A stretch of DNA of 64,000 nt. Source: Microbacterium pygmaeum (GTDB taxonomy: Bacteria > Actinomycetota > Actinomycetes > Actinomycetales > Microbacteriaceae). Below, piece after piece: positions 46,009-55,349 of this stretch. The position numbers and the translations under genes are program-made. Position 1 is the stretch's first letter. Each line of letters opens with the position of its first letter. The stretch covers positions 2,914,001 to 2,978,000 of the forward strand of contig NZ_LT629692.1 in assembly GCF_900100885.1 (NCBI RefSeq), in the 5' to 3' direction. The notes under the pieces were generated by a model. It was not told the DNA's origin. It saw nothing but the letters and a program-made list of their open reading frames with translations, and did no database searches.

Positions 46009-48540
46009 CTACTCGCGCAGCGTCGCGCCGAAGCGCTCGGCCGCGACCGCGACGCCGGTCAGCTTCGCATCGCTCGCCTCGCCCGCCGTCAGCGTCCGGT
46101 CCGGCGCGCGGAACCGCAGGGCGAACGTCAGGCTCTTGGACCCCTCGGGCACGCCCGCGCCGCGATAGTCGTCGACCATCCGCAGCGACTCCAGCAGTTC
46201 GCCTGCGCCATCCACGAGCGCGGCGCGCACCGCGGCGGCCGGCACATCGGCGCTGACGACCAGAGAGACGTCCTGCGTGGCGGCGGGATACCCGGACAGC
46301 GACGCGGCGACGACCTTCTCGCCGGCCGAGCGCAGCAAGAGGTCGAGGTCGAGCTCCGCGACGACGATGCGACCGGGAAGATCGGATGCCTCGGCCACAG
46401 CCGGCAGGAGCTCGCCGACGTATCCCACCTCGATGTCGCCGACGGTGAGTCTGCCGGCTCGACCGGGGTGCAGCGCAGCACGCTGGGTCTGCTCGATGTC
46501 GATGACGACGCCGGCGGCCGACGCGATCGTGCGGACGGCGTCCAGCACGGCGGTCAGATCGGCTGCCACCGCAGTTTCGCCCGGCTGCTTCGGGACGAGG
46601 TTCCCGCCGAACAGCACAGCCACATGACGATGCTGCGGAGGGATCGAGTCATCCAGCTCGGCCAGGGTCGCGGCATCCGGACGGACCGCCAGCGGCGGCA
46701 CGAAGGACGTTCCGTACCGCACCCCGGGCGCGGGAAGGAAGACGGCGCCGGTCTCGAACAGCGCCAGGTCGGTCATGCCGCGCGCCACGTTGCGATGCGC
46801 GACCTGGAGCAGTCCGGGCAGGAGAGAACGCCGCAGGAACGGCGACTGACCGTCGAGCGGATTCGCGAGGTGAACGCTGGGGAGCGGATCTCCCGATGCC
46901 GAGCCGTGCAGCGCGTTCTGCTCTTCGGTGGTGAACGGGAAGGACGGCGTCTCGACCAGACCCGCCGCGGCGAGCGCGTTCGCAACGCGCCGGCGCCCCT
47001 GCTGGGCGGGGGTGAGCCCGCGCCCCGACGGAGGGGTGGGCAGCAGGGAGGGGATGCGGTCGTACCCCTCGATCCGGGCGACCTCCTCGGCGAGCGTCCA
47101 CTTGTCGATCAGGTCCGGGCGCCACGTCGGCGGAGAGACCGCCCAGTCGGCCTCGCGGGCCGAGACGAGGCATCCGATCATCTCGAGCGCCGCGACGATC
47201 TCGCCCTCCGTGTACGCGACGCCGATGAGCGCGGGGACGAACGCCTTCGGCAGGTCGATGCCCGGCGTGCTGAACGGCTGCAGGAGCGCGCCGCCGGAGC
47301 GCGTGTCGGTGCCGCCGGCGTACTGGACCAGGAGATCGGCGACCCGGGCCGCAGCGACGAACGGGATCGCCGGGTCGACACCGCGCTCGAACCGGCGGGA
47401 CGCCTCGGACGGCAGCTTGTGCCGGCGCGCCGTGCGCGCGATCGAGACCGGATCGAACGTCGCCGCCTCGATCAGCACATTGCGGGTCGACGCCGACATC
47501 TCGGTCGTGCCGCCGCCCATGACGCCGGCCAGGCCGATCGGACCGGACTCGTCGGTGATCAGCAGATCCTCAGGGTCGAGCGTGCGCACCTTGCCGTCGA
47601 GGGTCTCGAGCTTCTCACCGGCCGCGGCGCGGCGGACCGTGATGGCGCCCTTCAGGGCGTCCAGATCGTAGCCGTGGATGGGCTGGCCGAGCTCGAGCAT
47701 GACGTAGTTGGTGATGTCGATGAGGATGCCGAGCGAGCGGATCCCCGCAAGCGTCAACCGCGCCACCATCCAGGACGGGGTCGGCCGAGTCGGATCGACG
47801 TCGCGGACGATGCGGGCGACGAACTCGCTGGCTCCGACGCGACCGCGGATGGGCGCCGCGTCGGCGACCGACACCCGGAAGGCGTCCGAGTCGTGCAGGT
47901 TGACTTCGCCCCACGCCTTCGCGGCGGGGTCGCGGAACCGCGCGCCGGTCGCGTGGGAGTACTCGCGCGCGACGCCCCGGATCGACAGCGCGTAGCCGCG
48001 GTCGGGCGTGACGTTGATGTCGACGGCCACGTCGTCCAGGCCGAGCAGGGCGATCGCATCGGTCCCGACAGGCGCGTCGATGCCGAGCTCGACCAACCGG
48101 AGGATGCCGTTGTGCTCCTCCCCCAGGCCGAGCTCCTTCGCGGAGGCGATCATGCCGTCCGAGACGTGCCCATAGGTCTTGCGCGCGGCGATCGGGAACG
48201 GTCCGGGCAGGACCGATCCGGGCAGCGTCACGACGACCTTGTCACCGGCGAAGAAGTTGCCCGCCCCGCACACGATCCCGTGCACCGCGGGGCCGCCGTC
48301 GGCCGCCGGCTCGCCGTCGGGGGCGACCCGCACCTGGCACCAGCGGATGGTCTTGCCGTTGGACTGCGGCTCCTCGACGAACTCGAGGACCTCGCCCACC
48401 ACGATCGGGCCGGTCAGCTCGAAGCGGAAGACGTCCTCCTCCTCGAAGCCCACTCGCACCAGAGCCGCCAGGACGTCTTCGGGCGTGGCATCCGTCGGCA
48501 CGTCTACGTACTCGCGCAACCACGACAGCGGAACCCGCAT
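46009..48540 (-). CDS. pheT: phenylalanyl-tRNA synthetase beta subunit
   Basis: An 843-residue subunit. MRVPLSWLREYVDVP opens the family fold; the tRNA-binding (EMAP-like) domain is about 40-165, B3/B4 editing about 220-400, B5 near 410-490, the synthetase-like core to about 740, and the FDX-ACB anticodon domain ends the chain (FALRFRAPDRTLTAGEAS). It works as an (alpha-beta)2 with PheS and overlaps its stop by one base (TGATG). Converges on the AAA ATPase gene. Confidence 0.97.
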   Translation of the reverse strand: MRVPLSWLREYVDVPTDATPEDVLAALVRVGFEEEDVFRFELTGPIVVGEVLEFVEEPQSNGKTIRWCQVRVAPDGEPAADGGPAVHGIVCGAGNFFAGDKVVVTLPGSVLPGPFPIAARKTYGHVSDGMIASAKELGLGEEHNGILRLVELGIDAPVGTDAIALLGLDDVAVDINVTPDRGYALSIRGVAREYSHATGARFRDPAAKAWGEVNLHDSDAFRVSVADAAPIRGRVGASEFVARIVRDVDPTRPTPSWMVARLTLAGIRSLGILIDITNYVMLELGQPIHGYDLDALKGAITVRRAAAGEKLETLDGKVRTLDPEDLLITDESGPIGLAGVMGGGTTEMSASTRNVLIEAATFDPVSIARTARRHKLPSEASRRFERGVDPAIPFVAAARVADLLVQYAGGTDTRSGGALLQPFSTPGIDLPKAFVPALIGVAYTEGEIVAALEMIGCLVSAREADWAVSPPTWRPDLIDKWTLAEEVARIEGYDRIPSLLPTPPSGRGLTPAQQGRRRVANALAAAGLVETPSFPFTTEEQNALHGSASGDPLPSVHLANPLDGQSPFLRRSLLPGLLQVAHRNVARGMTDLALFETGAVFLPAPGVRYGTSFVPPLAVRPDAATLAELDDSIPPQHRHVAVLFGGNLVPKQPGETAVAADLTAVLDAVRTIASAAGVVIDIEQTQRAALHPGRAGRLTVGDIEVGYVGELLPAVAEASDLPGRIVVAELDLDLLLRSAGEKVVAASLSGYPAATQDVSLVVSADVPAAAVRAALVDGAGELLESLRMVDDYRGAGVPEGSKSLTFALRFRAPDRTLTAGEASDAKLTGVAVAAERFGATLRE

Positions 48541-49580
48541 CAGACCACCATCCCGAACTGCTCGCTGAAGCGGACATCGCCCTCAGCCATGTCGCGCATG
48601 TCCTGCACATCGCTGCGGAACATCAGCGTGCGCTCGATGCCCATCCCGAACGCGAAGCCCGAATACTGCTCCGGATCGATGCCCGCGGCACGCAGAACGT
48701 TCGGGTTCACCATTCCGCAGCCGCCCCATTCGATCCACCGAGCGCCGCCCTTGAAGGTCGGGTGCCAGAGGTCCAGCTCCGCGGAGGGCTCCGTGAAGGG
48801 GAAGAAGTTCGCGCGGAATCGCGTCTTGGCCTCGGGACCGAACAGGACGCGCGCAGCGTGGTCGAGCGTGCCCTTCAGGTGGGCCATCGTGATGCCCTTG
48901 TCGATGACGAGACCCTCGAACTGCGTGAAGACCGGGAGGTGCGTGGCGTCGAACTCGTCGGTGCGGTACACCCGCCCGGGGCACAGCACGTAGATCGGCA
49001 GGTCGCGCTCCAGCATCGATCGAACCTGCACGGGGCTCGTGTGTGTGCGCAGGACGAGGTGCCGGTCGACCGGATCGACGAAGAACGTGTCCTGCATCTG
49101 GCGCGCAGGGTGGTCGACGTCGAAGTTCAGCGCGTCGAAGTTGAACCATTCGTGCTCGAGCTCGGGGCCTTCCGCGATCTCCCAGCCCATGCCGACGAAG
49201 ATGTCGGCGATCTGCTCCTGAAGGAGCGAGATCGGATGCCGCGCCCCGACCCGCGCGCGGGTCGCCAGCGCGGTGATGTCGATGCGCTCCGCCTCGAGTC
49301 TGGCCGCCGTCTCGGCCTCGACGAGCGCTGCCTCGCGTGCGGTGAGCGCCTGGTTCACCCGCCCGCGCGCCTGCCCGACGAGCTTGCCGAATTCGGCCTT
49401 CTTCTCCGGAGCCACGTTTCGCAGCTGCGCGTTCAACGTCGCCAGGGGCGAGCCTTCGGCGGAGTGCGCGGAACGAGCCGCCTTCAGCTCGGCCGTGCCG
49501 GATGCCGAGGCGATCGCCTCGAGCGCCGCCGCGACGGCGGACTCGACCGATTCGGGCGTGATTTCGGGACTGTCAGACAC
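48540..49580 (-). CDS. pheS: phenylalanyl-tRNA synthetase alpha subunit
   Basis: A 346-residue class II synthetase subunit. An N-terminal coiled coil (residues 1-90) precedes GARHPISLLQEQIADIF. Motif 2 is in YRTDEFDATHLPVFTQFEGL, and motif 3 GFAFGMGIERTLMFR. It lies 45 bp after gluD. No T-box or Phe leader is seen in that gap. Confidence 0.97.
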   Translation of the reverse strand: MSDSPEITPESVESAVAAALEAIASASGTAELKAARSAHSAEGSPLATLNAQLRNVAPEKKAEFGKLVGQARGRVNQALTAREAALVEAETAARLEAERIDITALATRARVGARHPISLLQEQIADIFVGMGWEIAEGPELEHEWFNFDALNFDVDHPARQMQDTFFVDPVDRHLVLRTHTSPVQVRSMLERDLPIYVLCPGRVYRTDEFDATHLPVFTQFEGLVIDKGITMAHLKGTLDHAARVLFGPEAKTRFRANFFPFTEPSAELDLWHPTFKGGARWIEWGGCGMVNPNVLRAAGIDPEQYSGFAFGMGIERTLMFRSDVQDMRDMAEGDVRFSEQFGMVV

Positions 49581-49625
49581 GAGAGACGAGTCTACCGAGC
49601 GCCACTGGTGACCTCGGACGACCGG

Positions 49626-50516
49626 TTAGCCCTCGTCGCGCTGAGCCACGATGAGCTCGGTGTCGGTGACGCCGTCCTGGAGCGGCTGGGCGCCGGCTGG
49701 CGCGAGCACCTTCGGTGACCGGCGCGTGCGGGCTTCGATGCGGCTCGCGAGCAGCGAGAGCAGCAGGCACAGGCTGATGTAGATCGCGCCCGCGACGATG
49801 CCGGCCTGGATCAGCGGGGAATCGAGGGTCGCGGATGAACCGAGATCCTTGGCGTAGTCGAGCAGTTCCGGATAGGTGATGATGAACCCGAGTGCCGTGT
49901 CCTTCAGCGTCACCACCAGCTGGGCGATGATCACCGGCATCATGGCGCGGATCGCCTGCGGAAGCAGGATCAGCTGCATCACGCCCGACTTGCGCAGCCC
50001 GATGGCGTAACCGGCTTCGCGCTGCCCCTTCGGCAGAGACTCCACGCCGGCCCGGATGACCTCAGCCAGCACCGACCCGTTGTAGACGATCAACGCGATC
50101 ACGACGGAGAGGTAGGTGCCGAGCTTGATGCCGACCACGGGCAGACCGTAGTACAAGAGCAGCATCAGGATCAGGACGGGGACCGCGCGGAACACCTCGA
50201 TGATCGCGGTCACCGGGATCCGCACCCAGGCGTGATCGGAGAGCCGACCGATGGCGAGCACGAAGCCGAGGATCAAGGCGCCGACGGCCGCAGCGGCGAA
50301 AGCGGCGAGGGTCCGCAAGGTCGCCAACGCGAAATTCTGCCAGACCAGTGTGTAGCTGAAGGCCTGCCACTTCGACGCGGAGAACTGACCCGTGACGGCG
50401 AAGCGCCAGATGATGAAGCCGAGCACGCCGGCGACCACCAGGACGGTGATCACACCGAGGATGCGGTTGCGGGTGATCGCGCGCGGGCCAGGGACGTCGT
50501 ACAGCACCGAGGTCAT
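49626..50516 (-). CDS. gluD: polar amino-acid ABC permease (GluD type)
   Basis: A 296-residue inner-membrane permease. The EAA loop is ESLPKGQREAGYAIGLRKSG, then LPQAIRAMMPV; hydrophobic helices precede and follow. A C-terminal cytosolic tail of about 30 residues is charged. ATG 50516 shares ATGA with the gluC stop. The order ATPase-binding protein-permease-permease equals gluABCD of Corynebacterium, so glutamate or a related polar amino acid is the likely substrate. Confidence 0.88.
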   Translation of the reverse strand: MTSVLYDVPGPRAITRNRILGVITVLVVAGVLGFIIWRFAVTGQFSASKWQAFSYTLVWQNFALATLRTLAAFAAAAVGALILGFVLAIGRLSDHAWVRIPVTAIIEVFRAVPVLILMLLLYYGLPVVGIKLGTYLSVVIALIVYNGSVLAEVIRAGVESLPKGQREAGYAIGLRKSGVMQLILLPQAIRAMMPVIIAQLVVTLKDTALGFIITYPELLDYAKDLGSSATLDSPLIQAGIVAGAIYISLCLLLSLLASRIEARTRRSPKVLAPAGAQPLQDGVTDTELIVAQRDEG

Positions 50517-51160
50517 CGCGCAACCCTCCACTTGTTCTCGATGCCGCGCTGCAGCCATGCGAGCAGCAGCACCATGGCGACGAACACCGCCATGACCCAC
50601 AGGAGCACGACGAGCTGGTTCTCGCCGTTCTCGCTCATCTCGGCGCGGATGTTGCCCAGGTTGACCACCGAGAACCCTGCCGCGACGGTGGTGTTCTTCA
50701 GGAGGGCGATGAACACGCTCATCATCGGCGGGATGACCGACCGGGCCGCCTGCGGGAGCACGACCGAGCCCATGACTTGTCCGAACGTCAAACCGAGGGC
50801 TCTCGCCGCTTCGGCCTGACCGACAGGGACCGTGTTGATGCCGGATCGAATCGTCTCGGCGACGTAGGTGGCCGTATAGATCCCAAGCGCCCAGACCGCG
50901 AGCACCAGGAAGTTGACGCGGAAATCGACCAGGAGCGGGATGCCGAACGCGAAGAAGAAGAAGATCAGGGTGAGCGGGGTGTTTCGGATCGTGTTGACGT
51001 AGACCGTTCCCACCGCGCGGGCAATCGGAATCGGCGAGACTCGCATCGCACCGATGATCAGGCCGAGCACGATGGCGATGAGGCCACCGCCGAAGAACAG
51101 CACGAGCGTGCCGAGCAGTGCCTCACCCCACAGGTCGGGGTAGTCGGTCAGAACGTTCAC
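50513..51160 (-). CDS. gluC: polar amino-acid ABC permease (GluC type)
   Basis: A 215-residue permease with an EAA loop NTVPVGQAEAARALGLTFGQ and about five helices, one with the hydrophobic FFFFAFGIPLLV. Starts at GTG 51160. It overlaps gluD by 4 bp and follows gluB after a 76 bp gap with a strong hairpin. Confidence 0.88.
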   Translation of the reverse strand: MNVLTDYPDLWGEALLGTLVLFFGGGLIAIVLGLIIGAMRVSPIPIARAVGTVYVNTIRNTPLTLIFFFFAFGIPLLVDFRVNFLVLAVWALGIYTATYVAETIRSGINTVPVGQAEAARALGLTFGQVMGSVVLPQAARSVIPPMMSVFIALLKNTTVAAGFSVVNLGNIRAEMSENGENQLVVLLWVMAVFVAMVLLLAWLQRGIENKWRVAR

Positions 51161-51196
51161 GCCCGGTTGCTCCTCGGTTCGCGTGCGGTGGAGGCG

Positions 51197-51229
51197 CCGG
51201 GGCGGCGTGCACTGCGCACGCCGCCCCGG
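51197..51229 (-). terminator. hairpin between gluB and gluC
   Basis: Perfect 14 bp arms (51197-51210 and 51216-51229) around ACTGC, very G+C-rich, with no T run. Such structures after a binding-protein gene usually protect its mRNA or partly end transcription, giving more binding protein than permease. Confidence 0.75.
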
Positions 51230-51236
51230 AACCGGG

Positions 51237-52133
51237 TCAGTCGACCGTGGGCTGCTCGACCTCGATGCCCGAGGCACCGAGGTTCTTCTCGAAGATGGCC
51301 GTCCAGATGTCGCCACCGTCGGTGAACAGTGCGTTCACGTAGTCGACGAAAACCGTGTCGCCCTTCTGAATGCCGACGCCGTAGCGCTCTTCGCTGAAGA
51401 CGTCGCCGACGACCTTCAGGTTGTCGGGATCCTGCGCTGCGTAGCCGATCAGGATCGCCTGGTCGGTCGTGATCGCGTCCACCTGGCCCGACTTGAGCTG
51501 CTCGACGCACTGCGAGTACGTGTCGAACTCGGTCGTGGTCGCTTCGGGATGCTCGTCCTTGATTCGCTGGATCGAGGTCGAACCGGTTGCCGAGCAGACG
51601 ACCGCGCCGTCGAGCGTGTCGACGTCCGTGATGTCCTCGTTGTCGGCGGCTACCAGCAGACCCTGACCGGTGATGAAGTACGGGCCGGCGAAGTCGATCT
51701 GCTCCTTGCGCTTGTCCGTGATCGAATACGTGCCGACGTAGTAGTCGATGTCGCCGTTCACGATCGCCTGCTCGCGGTTCGCCGACGGGATCGCGACGAA
51801 CTCGATGTCCTCCTCGTCGTATCCGAGCGAAGCGGCGATCCAGCGGGAGATGTCGACGTCGAAGCCGGAGCGCTCACCCGTGGCCTGGTCGAGGTACCCG
51901 AGACCCGGCTGGTCCTCCTTCACACCGATACGGACTTTGCCGTTCTCGGTGATCGTGTCGAACGTCGGGCTGCCTTCGAGCGTGGTGTCAGTGGCCACCT
52001 CGAACCAGGTGCCCTCCTCTTCGCCGCTGGACGCGCTCGGCGCGGCGCCGGGTGTCCCGCTGTTGCAAGCCGAGAGGGTGAGGATGGCGGCGGCCGCCAA
52101 GGCGGCTCCCGCGAGAATTCGTGACTTTCGCAT
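51237..52133 (-). CDS. gluB: glutamate-type ABC substrate-binding lipoprotein
   Basis: A 298-residue lipoprotein. The signal is RKSRILAGAALAAAAILT with lipobox LSAC, Cys23 being lipidated. The mature part is a two-lobe periplasmic-binding-protein-3 fold: GKVRIGVKEDQPGLGY, DISRWIAASLG, EQIDFAGPYFITGQGLLV and an Asp/Arg-lined pocket. It hands polar amino acids to GluCD. ATG 52133 has AAGGAGA six bases before it. Gap of 106 bp from gluA. Confidence 0.9.
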   Translation of the reverse strand: MRKSRILAGAALAAAAILTLSACNSGTPGAAPSASSGEEEGTWFEVATDTTLEGSPTFDTITENGKVRIGVKEDQPGLGYLDQATGERSGFDVDISRWIAASLGYDEEDIEFVAIPSANREQAIVNGDIDYYVGTYSITDKRKEQIDFAGPYFITGQGLLVAADNEDITDVDTLDGAVVCSATGSTSIQRIKDEHPEATTTEFDTYSQCVEQLKSGQVDAITTDQAILIGYAAQDPDNLKVVGDVFSEERYGVGIQKGDTVFVDYVNALFTDGGDIWTAIFEKNLGASGIEVEQPTVD

Positions 52134-52239
52134 GTGATTCTCCTTGTGTTGCGTGTATTCAGGTGCGTTTCGTATCCGACGTTCGGGTCGTTCGGAGTGG
52201 TTGATGCGTGCTGCTGCTGTGTGGGCTGTGTCTTTCGGA

Positions 52240-53037
52240 TCAGTGGGTGATGAGCTTCGAGAGGAAGTCCTTCGCCCGGTCGGTCGTGGGGTTGGTGAAG
52301 AAGTCGTCCGGCTTCTGGTCTTCGAGGATCTCGCCGTCGGCCATGAAGACGACCCGGTCTGCGGCCTTTCGCGCGAAGCCCATCTCATGCGTGACGACGA
52401 TCATCGTCATGCCGTCCTGCGCGAGGCCGATCATCACATCGAGGACCTCGTTGATCATCTCGGGGTCCAGCGCCGATGTCGGCTCGTCGAAGAGCATCAC
52501 CTTGGGGTTCATCGCCAGTGCGCGGGCGATCGCGACGCGCTGCTGCTGGCCGCCGCTCAGTTGTGCCGGAAGCTTCGCCGCCTGGTGGCCGACGCCGACG
52601 CGATCGAGCAGCACTTTGGCCTCGCGCTCGGCATCCGCCTTCTTCATCTTGCGGACCTTGATCGGGCCGAGCGTGACGTTCTCGAGGATCGTGAGGTGGG
52701 CGAAGAGGTTGAACGACTGGAAGACCATGCCGACGTCGGCGCGGAGCTCGGCAAGACCCTTGCCCTCCTTGGGCAGCTCCTTGCCGTCGATCGTGATCGT
52801 GCCGGACGTGATGGTCTCGAGGCGGTTGATCGTCCGACACAGCGTGGACTTGCCGGAGCCTGACGGACCGATCACGACCACGACCTCGCCGCGATGCACG
52901 GTGAGGTCGATGTCCTTCAGGGCCTGGAACTCGCCGTAGTGCTTCTGGACGTCGGTGATCACGACGAGTGGATCACCCCGACGGACGTCGATGTTCGATG
53001 TCCGCGGCGTCGTTGCAGGTGTCTCCGGTGTCGCCAT
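52240..53037 (-). CDS. gluA: polar amino-acid ABC transporter ATPase
   Basis: A 265-residue ABC ATPase. Walker A is VIGPSGSGKSTLCRTINRLE, the signature LSGGQQQRVAIARALA, Walker B VMLFDEPTSALDPEM, and the switch His in VVTHEMGFARKAADR. TINRLE and DPEM are typical of the polar-amino-acid subfamily (GlnQ/GluA). First gene of the importer operon; its promoter should lie in the 82 bp gap after the methyltransferase gene. Confidence 0.93.
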   Translation of the reverse strand: MATPETPATTPRTSNIDVRRGDPLVVITDVQKHYGEFQALKDIDLTVHRGEVVVVIGPSGSGKSTLCRTINRLETITSGTITIDGKELPKEGKGLAELRADVGMVFQSFNLFAHLTILENVTLGPIKVRKMKKADAEREAKVLLDRVGVGHQAAKLPAQLSGGQQQRVAIARALAMNPKVMLFDEPTSALDPEMINEVLDVMIGLAQDGMTMIVVTHEMGFARKAADRVVFMADGEILEDQKPDDFFTNPTTDRAKDFLSKLITH

Positions 53038-53119
53038 GCCCCCACACTAGGGCGACGCGATGTGCGGCCGGGAGGTGTGGCGCGCGACCTTTACCGGACT
53101 GTAACAGGACCGGAATCGA

Positions 53120-53926
53120 TCAGATCGAGCGCTCCGAGCGTTGCGCGAAGGCTGTCTCGTACAGGCAGACGCTGGCCGCCGTGGCGAGGTTCAGCGACTC
53201 CGCACTGCCGTAGATGGGCAGGCGCAGCGATACATCTGCGAGCGCGATGGCCTCTTGCTCCAGGCCTCGCGCCTCGTTGCCGAAGAGCCATGCGGTGGGC
53301 TCGGCCAGCAGCGCACGGGAGGCCAGGAAGTCGTCCCCGGCGACATCGGCGGCGACGACGCGGATGCCGCCGGCCCTGGCACGCTCGACGACGGCGGCGA
53401 GCTCGACCCCGACGACGATGGGGAGGTGGAACAGTGATCCGGTCGTGGCGCGTACGACCTTCGGGTTGTACGGGTCGACCGTGCGACCGGTGAGGATCAC
53501 CGCATCGGCGCCGGTCGCGTCGGCGGCGCGGATGATGGTGCCGAGGTTGCCGGGGTCGCGAACCTCCTCGCAGATCGCGATGAGTCGTGGGGACCCGGAG
53601 AAGACATCGCGGATGGATGCCGGGGTCTGGCGCGCGACGGCGACGATGCCCTGCGGTGTGACGGTGTCGGCCATCGCGTCCAGAACGGCCTCGGTGGTGA
53701 AGATCACCTCCAGCCCGGCATCCCGCGCGAGGTCGCGCAGGTCCGTGTGCCGCTCGATGGCCGTCGGCGTCGCGAAGATCTCCACGACCGTGTCGGCCCG
53801 ATAGAGCAGGGCTTCCCGCGCCGCCTGCGGACCTTCCAGCAGGAAGAGTCCGGTTTCCTGACGCGCGCTGCGCTTGGTCAGCTTCGCGACGGCGCGCACG
53901 CGCGGCGAACGCGGGTTCTCGAGCAC
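53120..53926 (-). CDS. TrmH/SpoU-family RNA 2'-O-methyltransferase (TsnR-like)
   Basis: A 268-residue SPOUT methylase. The N-terminal substrate-binding domain is residues 1-95 (VRAVAKLTKRSARQETGLFL). The knot has ICEEVRDPGNLGTIIRAADA (motif 1), PTAWLFGNEARGLEQE (motif 2) and LPIYGSAESLNLATAASVCL (motif 3), all complete. It probably methylates a ribose of 23S rRNA or tRNA. In M. tuberculosis tsnR follows rplT as here. GTG 53926. Confidence 0.88.
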   Translation of the reverse strand: MLENPRSPRVRAVAKLTKRSARQETGLFLLEGPQAAREALLYRADTVVEIFATPTAIERHTDLRDLARDAGLEVIFTTEAVLDAMADTVTPQGIVAVARQTPASIRDVFSGSPRLIAICEEVRDPGNLGTIIRAADATGADAVILTGRTVDPYNPKVVRATTGSLFHLPIVVGVELAAVVERARAGGIRVVAADVAGDDFLASRALLAEPTAWLFGNEARGLEQEAIALADVSLRLPIYGSAESLNLATAASVCLYETAFAQRSERSI

Positions 53927-53949
53927 ACGATCAGTGTAGAGGCGCGACG

Positions 53950-53967
53950 CATGCACCGCGGTGCATG
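53950..53967. promoter_or_regulatory. 18 bp perfect palindrome upstream of methyltransferase
   Basis: CATGCACCGCGGTGCATG, 24 bp before the GTG of the methyltransferase and just after the rplT terminator. A candidate operator; the binder is unknown. Confidence 0.45.
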
Positions 53968-53971
53968 AAAC

Positions 53972-54005
53972 GACAGAGCGCCCTCCCGAAGGAGGACGCT
54001 CTGTC
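53972..54005 (-). terminator. terminator of infC-rpmI-rplT
   Basis: GACAGAGCG and CGCTCTGTC arms (9 bp) enclose a second G+C-rich stem with a GAAG-type loop; TTTC follows on the minus strand. It lies 33 bp after the rplT stop. Confidence 0.85.
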
Positions 54006-54038
54006 TCGACGCGCTCTCGCGCGCTGCCTGCGGACCGA

Positions 54039-54422
54039 TCAGGCGGACTTCGGCGCGTTGACGTCGCTGGGCAGCGCCGCCTTCGCCGTCGCCACCAGTG
54101 ACGCGAACGTCGCCGGCTCGTTGACCGCGAGCTCGGCGAGCATGCGACGGTCGACCTGGACACCGGCGAGGCCGAGGCCCTGGATCAGGCGGTTGTACGT
54201 GAGGCCGTTCTGACGGCTCGCGGCGTTGATGCGCTGGATCCACAGACGGCGGAAATCGCCCTTGCGCTTGCGACGGTCGCGGTACGCGTAGACGAGGGAG
54301 TGGGTGACCTGCTCCTTGGCCTTGCGGTACAGACGCGAACGCTGTCCGCGGTAACCGGAGGCACGCTCCAGGATGACGCGACGCTTCTTGTGGGCGTTTA
54401 CGGCCCGCTTGACTCTAGCCAT
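54039..54422 (-). CDS. rplT: 50S ribosomal protein L20
   Basis: A 127-residue L20. ARVKRAVNAHKKRRVILERA is the typical N-terminal rRNA-binding tail, followed by SGYRGQRSRLYRKAKEQ and RLWIQRINAASRQNGLTYN. In other bacteria L20 also represses its own operon by binding the leader; that control is possible here but not shown. It follows rpmI after a 33 bp gap. Confidence 0.97.
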   Translation of the reverse strand: MARVKRAVNAHKKRRVILERASGYRGQRSRLYRKAKEQVTHSLVYAYRDRRKRKGDFRRLWIQRINAASRQNGLTYNRLIQGLGLAGVQVDRRMLAELAVNEPATFASLVATAKAALPSDVNAPKSA

Positions 54423-54455
54423 TTCTCATGTTTCCTAACGTGATTCGACGCGCGC

Positions 54456-54650
54456 TCAGCGGCCGAGAAGCTTCTTCGCCTGCTTGGTGTCAGCCTTGGA
54501 CAGGACCTGGTCCTGGTTGAGGCGACGCGTGCGCTTGCTCGCCTTGCCCTCCAGGTTGTGGCGCATGCCGGCCTGCTGCTTCATCAGCTTTCCGCTGCCG
54601 GTGATCTTGAACCGCTTCTTGGCACCCGAATGGGTCTTCTGCTTCGGCAT
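54456..54650 (-). CDS. rpmI: 50S ribosomal protein L35
   Basis: A 64-residue L35: PKQKTHSGAKKRFKITGSGK at the start, then RHNLEGKASKRTRRL. Basic and full length. It lies 72 bp after infC. Confidence 0.97.
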   Translation of the reverse strand: MPKQKTHSGAKKRFKITGSGKLMKQQAGMRHNLEGKASKRTRRLNQDQVLSKADTKQAKKLLGR

Positions 54651-54722
54651 CTCTCGTTCCTTCGGTGTGTCGCCCTTGCGGGCTTCGTGGTGGGATTCCC
54701 GCGTGGCGGGAGTTCGTGGGAC

Positions 54723-55349
54723 CTACTCGGCGTCGGCCGTGGCAGGCTCGTCCGCGGATTCCGGTCCGCCGTGGGTCGCGGAGCGAGCCGCTTCCTTGTT
54801 CGCAGCGCGCTGGGCGTTCTGCTCGGTCTTGACCTCGGACTTGTTCTTGTGGGGGGCGACCACCATGACCATGTTCCGTCCATCGATCGTGGGGTTGGAT
54901 TCCACGGTGCCGAATTCGGCGACATCCTCGGCGAACTTGCGGAGCAGGCGCACGCCCTGTTCGGGACGGGACTGCTCGCGACCGCGGAACAGGATCATGG
55001 CCTTGACCTTGTCTCCGGCCTTGAGGAAGCCCTCGGCGCGCTTGAGCTTGGTGGTGTAGTCGTGTGCTTCGATCTTCAGGCGGAAACGCACCTCTTTGAG
55101 GATGGTGTTCGCCTGATTGCGCCGGGCCTCCTTGGCCTTCTGCGCTGCTTCGTACTTGAACTTCCCGTAGTCCATGATCTTGACGACGGGCGGCTTCGAG
55201 TTCGGAGCCACCTCGACAAGGTCGAGATCGGCATCCTGCGCCAGACGCAAGGCAACCTCGATGCGTACGACGCCGACCTGCTCTCCGTTCGGGCCGACGA
55301 GGCGGACCTCGGGCACACGGATGCGGTCATTGGTGCGGGGATCGCTGAT
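54723..55349 (-). CDS. infC: translation initiation factor IF-3 with ATC start
   Basis: A 208-residue IF-3. The N-domain starts SDPRTNDRIRVPEVRLVGPN and the C-domain has KEVRFRLKIEAHDYTTKLKR and AMILFRGREQSRPEQG; the Ala/Glu-rich tail is about 35 residues longer than in E. coli. No ATG, GTG or TTG fits the start of the fold. ATC at 55349-55347 does, with GAGGAG six bases upstream. In E. coli infC starts with AUU, allowing IF-3 to limit its own translation; ATC would serve the same purpose. First gene of infC-rpmI-rplT. Confidence 0.93.
   Translation of the reverse strand: MSDPRTNDRIRVPEVRLVGPNGEQVGVVRIEVALRLAQDADLDLVEVAPNSKPPVVKIMDYGKFKYEAAQKAKEARRNQANTILKEVRFRLKIEAHDYTTKLKRAEGFLKAGDKVKAMILFRGREQSRPEQGVRLLRKFAEDVAEFGTVESNPTIDGRNMVMVVAPHKNKSEVKTEQNAQRAANKEAARSATHGGPESADEPATADAE

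Noticed and set aside
46468..48993. An 841-codon plus-strand frame opposite pheT and pheS
   Set aside because: Antisense shadow of the synthetase genes; Arg/Gly/Asp-rich, no domains.
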